From the NCBI GenBank assembly GCA_900618425.1, contig UZAN01043869.1, positions 24,213-35,433 on the forward strand: a stretch of 11,221 nt of DNA, read 5' to 3'. The notes beneath the pieces are model-generated. The model saw only the letters and a program-made list of their open reading frames with translations. It was not told the DNA's origin and searched no databases. This DNA is from Echinostoma caproni. Its lineage: Eukaryota; Platyhelminthes; Trematoda; Plagiorchiida; Echinostomatidae. The translations under genes and the position numbers were made by a program. The first letter of the stretch is position 1. Each line of letters begins with the position of its first letter. Below are positions 7,484 to 11,221 of the stretch, piece after piece.

Positions 7484-7515
7484 CTGAAGTAGAAAAATAA
7501 GGAAATAAAAAGCGT
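7484..7515 (-). promoter_or_regulatory. Splice-acceptor-like tract just before the NOSIP start
   Basis: On the minus strand, a T/C-rich run ends in CTACTTCAG with the AG at 7484-7485, leaving only AATTG before the ATG. This fits a 3' splice site of a 5'-UTR intron or a spliced-leader trans-splicing acceptor; flatworms use both. Which of them applies, or neither, cannot be told from DNA alone. Confidence 0.5.
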
Positions 7516-7767
7516 TACTACTCAACATATAATATGAAATGAACCGCCTTGAATCTACTTTGCTTCACCCAGAAGACTTAAAGCTCAACTAATCCTCCCA
7601 CAATTTGAGTTAAACCTTGAGCAACGATTTCAATAGCACTGTTGTCATGTGCGATGATTTTCATGGTTTTCAGAATTCTGGTTCGTAATCATTCTAATTT
7701 TACTGATGTCATCTTCCTAAGGAACAATTGGATTGGATTGGATTAGATTTCCAAAGGATAGAAGCTG
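7516..7767. other. NOSIP upstream region with pentanucleotide repeat
   Basis: No gene seen. Three TTGGA units and a TTAGA (7728-7747) form a short tandem repeat. A promoter is expected in this area, but I see no convincing TATA or initiator element. Confidence 0.45.
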
Positions 7768-7855
7768 CATCATCATCATCATCGTACAGCGAACTTCACT
7801 GACCGCTGCCAAACTCACAATGCATACAAGGTTAGTGGTAAAATTTAAGGCGTAA
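7768..7855 (-). mobile_element. LINE 3' end fragment L (A family) with GAT-repeat tail
   Basis: Five CAT units (7768-7782) followed by CGTACAGCGAA, CTTCACTGACCGCTGCC, AAACTCACAATGCATACA and GTGGTAA match element A at 960-1045 in order. It lacks about 16 bases present in A, which removes one arm of the 3' hairpin. This is an extremely 5'-truncated insertion or a leftover 3' end, lying roughly 290 bases upstream of the NOSIP start codon. Confidence 0.8.
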
Positions 7856-8065
7856 CATCCATCATACACGAATTAGCTAACACGTCAAGATAAAACTGCC
7901 CAACGAACATCAAACTTTGCCCATTTTAAACATTCTGTTCTACGTAATCTGTAGATGATTTTATGGAGCATTAGTTATTTCTTTGCATAAAATAATGACA
8001 ATTTAATTTTAAAAGCAGTGATTGTGTAATATCATTTTGGGAAAGCATTGTGTCAACATCATAAC
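7856..8065. other. Unassigned AT-rich gap
   Basis: About 210 AT-rich bases between L and the 3' tail of F, with no feature that I can support. Confidence 0.4.
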
Positions 8066-8235
8066 AATAATAATAATGGGGATAGGGATACAGAACAGTG
8101 AAATGCAGGTTAAAGAATTGCGATGTTTAACAGTAGACAAAAAGAATGACCCTATTTTTTGTGTCACCGCAAACGTTGGGGATTTTCCGTGTGTTGGCTC
8201 ATCGTCTTTTTTATGGGGTATGGGACTTTAACAGG

Positions 8236-8443
8236 TAGACCGCACAGCAGTGGCGCCACTAACTTCCATTTTGGGCCATATCTTTCAGCGTCTCTTTCCG
8301 ACAACAATCTTCACCCCTTGGGCCCAAACCTGGAAGGCGGTTTGCAACAAATGAAGCCAGCTACTTCGTAACTCAAGGCTGTCATAGTCCGACCGCCGCG
8401 GCACTTCTTCCAACCTCGCCCAGCGCGTGAGAAAAGAGCACGG
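8236..8443 (-). pseudogene. Element F: C-terminal tail of RT ORF, broken
   Basis: The minus strand reads RALFSRAGRGWKKCRGGRTM, then after a slip NRLPGLGPRGEDCCRKETLK, DMAQNGS, a TAG and WRHCCAVYL. This matches RALF...GWKKRRGGQ and LPGWGPRD...LETLSDMAQNRSQW, the end of the LINE ORF also seen in A, B, E and G. The tract from 8235 to about 8078 is the 3' UTR, ending in the triplet tail. Confidence 0.8.
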
Positions 8444-8640
8444 AAATATAAAGAGAATAACAAATGTATTCTGCTTCCTTTTAATTTATTGAATATATAG
8501 ATGTACAGTCAACTTTCAGGAAGCGGGTTGCGGCCATACAAAGGCTGCTTCGGGAAATATAAAAATAGGGAAGACGAGCGGTTCGAACACGTGACTCCCT
8601 GGTCACACTTTGGTGATCTAACCACTTAGCCACCACCAAG
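8444..8640 (-). mobile_element. Insertion K: tRNA-derived SINE-like element inside LINE F
   Basis: On the minus strand the block starts near GGTGGTGGCTAAGTGG and contains a Pol III A box, TGGCTAAGTGG (8622-8632), and a B box, GTGTTCGAACC (8580-8590), about 32 bases apart, as in tRNA genes. The cloverleaf is imperfect (weak D and T stems), so it is a tRNA-derived element or pseudogene and not a tRNA. A ~130-base body follows, ending AT-rich before CCGTGCTC. F coding homology stops at LRMPAHHLP on one side and resumes with RALFSRAGRGWKK on the other, so the block is an insertion. Target-site repeats are not clear. Confidence 0.75.
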
Positions 8641-8961
8641 GTAGATGATGGGCAGGCATACGTAAAACTTAACCAAGCTATCGGAAGCGATTACTTCTCT
8701 TATTGAGCGACTAACCACACCCACTACACGACGACGAACCTCGTCATTGCTTACCCGAGGTTCCCACCGGACGCGAGCAATGCTTCGGAAACAACGGTGG
8801 TTGAATACAGAAAGTCGATTAGCTTCTTCCGCTCGGAAAGGACAGATCTCTCAACCGCAAAGCAGAAAACTACGAACTGCGGCGATGTTCACCCTTTCCT
8901 TTAGGGACGAACGGATGTCATGGCAGCGAGACATTTACACGGTGCAAAGCACGTACCATAT
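8641..8961 (-). pseudogene. Element F: RT thumb region, broken
   Basis: After the target-site copy the minus strand reads RYGTCFAPCKC, then jumps by deletion of about 80 codons to RCHDIRSSLKERVNIAAVRS, FLLCG, a TGA, EICPFRAEEANRLSVFNHRC, FRSIARVRWEP and SNDEVRRRV. These match DIRLSVKGQVYAAAVRPVLL and the following blocks in element E. A later frameshift restores LRMPAHHLP at 8641-8670, where insertion K cuts in. The stop replaces the Cys/Ala/Ser of the LLYG-ETWP motif. Confidence 0.82.
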
Positions 8962-9542
8962 TATTATTATTATTCAACACGAAGCCAATTACAGAGAACT
9001 GGCAAATGTGCCACAACATATGAGCAGAAAGAAGTCTGATGAATCTGTCCATAGGTTGTGTGGGCATGTTGCCCTGGCCGAGGAAGGGGATAACTTCGGG
9101 GTCCCGAAACCGTTGGCTAGAGAGCCAGACCTGCAAGACAACAGGACGGAGCTCAGAGTCCGCATTCCAATGGGAGCTGATGTCCAGTTCACTGAATCAT
9201 GAGCCCTTCGGAGGAGGTCAACTATCCAAGGTGCCCAATCAAGCTAGTGACCACTGCCGCGAACAGGAAGGTGTGCGTGTGGTTTGTAAGCCTTATCTTG
9301 GTTGGTTTGGAATCAGGGTTTTTAGCCAATTCCCCTAGATGAACTTCCAATGGTTCACCAACCCGGATGTTGGCTTTTCGTCCTTTCACTTTGGTGGGAA
9401 AACATCTCCGCAACGGGAAGGCAGTGAGTAGGGCTTCCTCAGCAGAAGCTATTTGAGACGCTTGGTCATATGGGAGCATATCGCGAGGTGTAAGGAAATG
9501 GTGACCAGTCTCAATCTCAGACATCCACCCCCGACCATACTG
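8962..9542 (-). mobile_element. Insertion J inside LINE F: unidentified element with AAT tail and 7-bp target-site duplication
   Basis: ACCATAT occurs at 8955-8961 and 9543-9549, directly flanking this 581-bp block. On the minus strand F reads VSRYG before it and, starting from the other copy of the repeat, RYGTCFAPCKC after it, matching the family's RYGMCFAPSKC across the insertion point. J ends on the minus strand in five AAT units (plus-strand ATT, 8960-8974, overlapping the repeat). These are the marks of target-primed retrotransposition. Its first 320 bases on the minus strand are one open frame. I do not recognise the element; a 5'-truncated LINE or SINE of another family is likely. Confidence 0.85.
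9222..9542 (-). CDS. Partial open frame inside J, unknown product
   Basis: About 106 codons open from the insertion edge to a TAG at 9222-9224. Visible parts include GRGWMSEIETGHHFLTPRDM, LPYDQASQIASAEEALL, AFPLRRCFPTKVKGRKANIR and VHLGELAKNPDSKPTK. It is basic and hydrophilic in the middle, with a hydrophobic end (FLFAAVVTSLIG). I recognise no family. It has no start of its own: the frame is simply continuous with F sequence upstream of the junction by chance. If J is a truncated LINE, this would be the end of its ORF, followed by a ~250-base 3' UTR. An open frame of this length by chance alone is possible but not common. Confidence 0.35.
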   Translation of the reverse strand, partial: QYGRGWMSEIETGHHFLTPRDMLPYDQASQIASAEEALLTAFPLRRCFPTKVKGRKANIRVGEPLEVHLGELAKNPDSKPTKIRLTNHTHTFLFAAVVTSLIGHLG

Positions 9543-10239
9543 ACCATATCTGGATACCTCTATCACCAAGCGATTCAAAACCTGTTAGACTGTCTGTGCA
9601 TTGTCACTCAACAAGGTATATTCTAAATCAAGAACTCTGTTACTTGGGGAAAGTTGGACCCAACCGTTTGTTAAACCGGACAAAGCGTCCTATAGAACAT
9701 CCTCTATGATAAAGGGGAAGAGGAATGGGGACATAGGGCAGCCTTTTCCCACACCACTGGAGACGGTAAAGGGTAGTGAAAGCTAGCCACAGGCCCTAAA
9801 TCGATCTGAGGTATGAGGACAAAACTCTTCGAGGATCAGCGTACATATCTGGTACTCCATTCCTCAAACGGTTACATAGTGCGGTCCTACCGACAGAGCT
9901 GAAGGCCGTGCGGACGTCTAAGAACACAGTGATTGCTGGTCTTTGATAGGCATGACGGTGCTCTAGCAGCTGTCGGAGGGTAAAAGCTTGATCGATGCAT
10001 CCATGACCGGCGCGAATCAGTCTACTTACGCGTAGTGCACAATCGGCGGGAACTGGCGGACGCCAACAGCCTTCACGCTATTTGATTAAGGCATTTACCC
10101 TTATAATTGGTGTAATCATCGCTCGAACCCTTTTTGAAGATGGGGAAAACAATCGATTCATCCTCAAGAGCAGGGGACCTGCTCAGTGTGCCATACTTTA
10201 CTGAATAGAGTTACCAATTCTACAGCAAGCTTTATTTCA
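9543..10239 (-). pseudogene. Element F: RT fingers and palm, catalytic motif deleted
   Basis: Pieces in order: RHKVPNSDGIPLVLFKGEI; LVTLFSKVWHTEQVP; ESIVFPIFKKGSS (10122-10165); AGHGCIDQAFTLRQLLEHRH; then motif A as FLDVRTAFSSVGR (9885-9925), where the second Asp of the usual AFDSVDR is Ser; GCPMSPFLFPFIIEDVL, a stop, and DALSGL; and LDLEYTLLSDNAQ (9603-9630). In the last, the family's YADDIVLL is reduced to YTLL, consistent with a 12-base in-frame deletion that removes both catalytic Asp residues. The block ends VIEVSRYG, directly at insertion J. Confidence 0.82.
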
Positions 10240-10890
10240 CCTTTAAATAAAACTAGCGGAATTCCGTCGGAGTTCGGCACTTTGTGACGTCCCAAGACTT
10301 GTATCTCTACGGATTTCCGTCTCAGAAGGTGGGTCTGTTGAGACAAACCATGGAACGCATGCCGGTGGCCTTCTAAACTGTGCCTCAAAGTACTCCGCTC
10401 AGCCTACAAGACGTCGCTGTTGATTATGAGTTGGCGAACGGTCACCTACCTACCTCACACCCAAGACTTTCCTACCGGTAACCCGGATGAGACGGAACAG
10501 CTAATGGAAATTTTCCATGACTGTAGCACGTTCCATCATTGATGCGCGTTGAGTTCACTAGATATCACGGTCCATGTGCAAGCTTGAGGTAAGTTCACGT
10601 CTCGTTACAATTCGTGTTTTATTATGCTCGCTGCCGGTCGGGATTGATCAGCGTGGACTTCGCAGGAATCCAGGGTGTCATGGCACTACTTGTCAGACCA
10701 CAACTAACTAAGCCATTGGAAAGCAGAGCATTCTTGATAAGCGACCCGTGCTGATTGATGTTATCGGGTGGGGTCGGTTCTGGCTTTTCATCTAGCGCGT
10801 TTTGAAATACAGTCAGACAAGCTGGTTCGGACAGCTTGTCACAGTCTAACCGTCGTTGTGTAATACGTTTGTAACGCCCACCGGAGCATA
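10240..10890 (-). pseudogene. Element F: connector between endonuclease and RT, broken
   Basis: An open stretch of nearly 90 codons (10622-10890) reads RRLDCDKLSEPACLTVFQNA, then INQHGSLIKNALLSNGLVSC and MTPWIPAKSTL, typical of the helical linker in these LINEs. After a slip it continues SEHNKTRIVTRRELTSSLHM, then two stops. FRLIRVTGRK follows near 10470-10500, then a frame with AEYFEAQFRRPPA (about 10365-10405), preceded by a TGA where the family has Trp. The relatively long open stretch next to clear lesions is probably chance survival. Confidence 0.75.
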
Positions 10891-11221
10891 TGGACAGCTT
10901 GGCGTAAACTGATGTGCGGTCGGATGGGAGCGCTCCAGTACGATCGGCAGTCTTGTATTCAGCCCCACCATTTTTGGCATATGGCGATGTGGTCGCTGTG
11001 TGTTCATCACTGACTCGAAGAGGGCTCCTGAAGATCGTACTGGCGATGGCGGGAACATAGAGCCAACAGCCGTTCCCCGTTTTCCGAGCGACAGGAATCA
11101 AATCCAAAAGGACCTCTCAGATGTACCTCACTCGAAATCAACAGATCTACTCTAGCTTTCCTATATCCGGCTAAAATCACGATTTCAGCCCTGGTCACTT
11201 TACGCAAGAGTCAGTGTAGAT
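10880..11221 (-). pseudogene. Element F: C-terminal half of AP-type endonuclease, broken
   Basis: The minus-strand reading AEIVILAGYRKARV (motif near 11151-11171) corresponds to the family's IVVLAGDFNAQVG block; the Asp and Asn of the GDFNA active-site motif are replaced by Tyr and Lys. It continues GPFGFDSCRSENGERLLALC and SRHR. After a frameshift DHIAIC appears (10977-10995), matching the IDHIA motif that ends in the catalytic Asp-His, followed by a TGA and IQDCRSYWSAP. The rest of the domain would lie to the right of the window. It cannot be active. Confidence 0.75.

Larger units (their letters stand above)
8066..11221 (-). mobile_element. LINE remnant F, near full length but runs off the right edge; carries two nested insertions
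   Basis: Read on the minus strand from 11221, the pieces come in the expected order for a single-ORF APE-type LINE: end of endonuclease, connector, RT fingers and palm, thumb, C-terminal WLGHVLRM-type tail, 3' UTR and a triplet tail (four AAT units on the plus strand, 8066-8077; ATT on the element strand). Frameshifts and stops occur throughout. Two blocks foreign to the ORF interrupt it: J (8962-9542) and K (about 8444-8640). RT homology resumes exactly at the far side of each, which shows that both arrived after F. Without them the visible part is about 2.4 kb. The N-terminal part of the endonuclease would lie outside the window. Confidence 0.85.

Noticed and set aside
8580..8640. Functional tRNA gene on the minus strand
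   Set aside because: A and B boxes are present but the D and T stems do not pair properly, and the block continues into a SINE-like body.
8444..8640. Hammerhead ribozyme in the SINE-like insert
   Set aside because: I looked for a CTGATGA core and a matching GAAA on both strands and did not find them together.
8747..9202. 151-codon plus-strand frame as a gene
   Set aside because: It crosses the junction between the antisense of LINE F and insertion J, so it is a chimeric shadow frame.

Overview
This window looks like intron-poor intergenic DNA from a flatworm, most likely a digenean fluke. It holds one real host gene and many dead non-LTR retrotransposons (LINEs) of the kind common in fluke genomes. 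The evidence is eukaryotic throughout: a NOSIP-type gene with an AATAAA signal, LINE endonuclease/reverse transcriptase (RT) remnants in several frames, 3' ends closing in triplet repeats, and a tRNA-derived SINE-like insert. There is no sign of bacterial operons, Shine-Dalgarno sites or CRISPR arrays. The fluke assignment is inference from the RT style and cannot be taken to species here. Letters A to L below are labels for this window only.

Left part (1-2350). LINE tail B lies on the + strand (310-727). LINE A lies on the - strand (960-2115); it has lost its RT thumb, has an altered catalytic motif (YAND for YADD), and ends in a hairpin plus a GAT-repeat tail. LINE tail G follows on the - strand (2140-2350).

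Centre (2351-6490). A 164-bp inverted repeat of about 96% identity (3000-3163 and 3532-3695) encloses a G-rich spacer with microsatellites. Next to it is a LINE 3' end, H (3745-3815). After about 1.2 kb with nothing recognisable comes LINE E on the + strand (5012-6020), broken by two adjacent stops, a frameshift and another stop, with a 67-bp tandem duplication in its 3' region. B, H and E share the same 3' end and so belong to one family.

Host gene (6494-7484, - strand). A complete, single-exon NOSIP orthologue (303 residues) has an AATAAA 68 bases past its stop and a splice-acceptor-like tract ending 5 bases before its ATG. About 290 bases upstream is L, a fragment of the 3' end of the A family.

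Right part (8066-11221, - strand). LINE F is the longest remnant: endonuclease end, connector, RT, thumb and C-terminal tail can be followed in order from the right edge of the window. Two later insertions split it: J (8962-9542), flanked by the 7-bp direct repeat ACCATAT, and K (about 8444-8640), a short insert with Pol III A and B boxes. This nesting gives a relative order of events and is the best-supported story in the window. I found no convincing evidence of a new biological system. The items most worth follow-up are the inverted repeat with its G-rich loop, the unidentified reading frame in J, and the 5' end of NOSIP.
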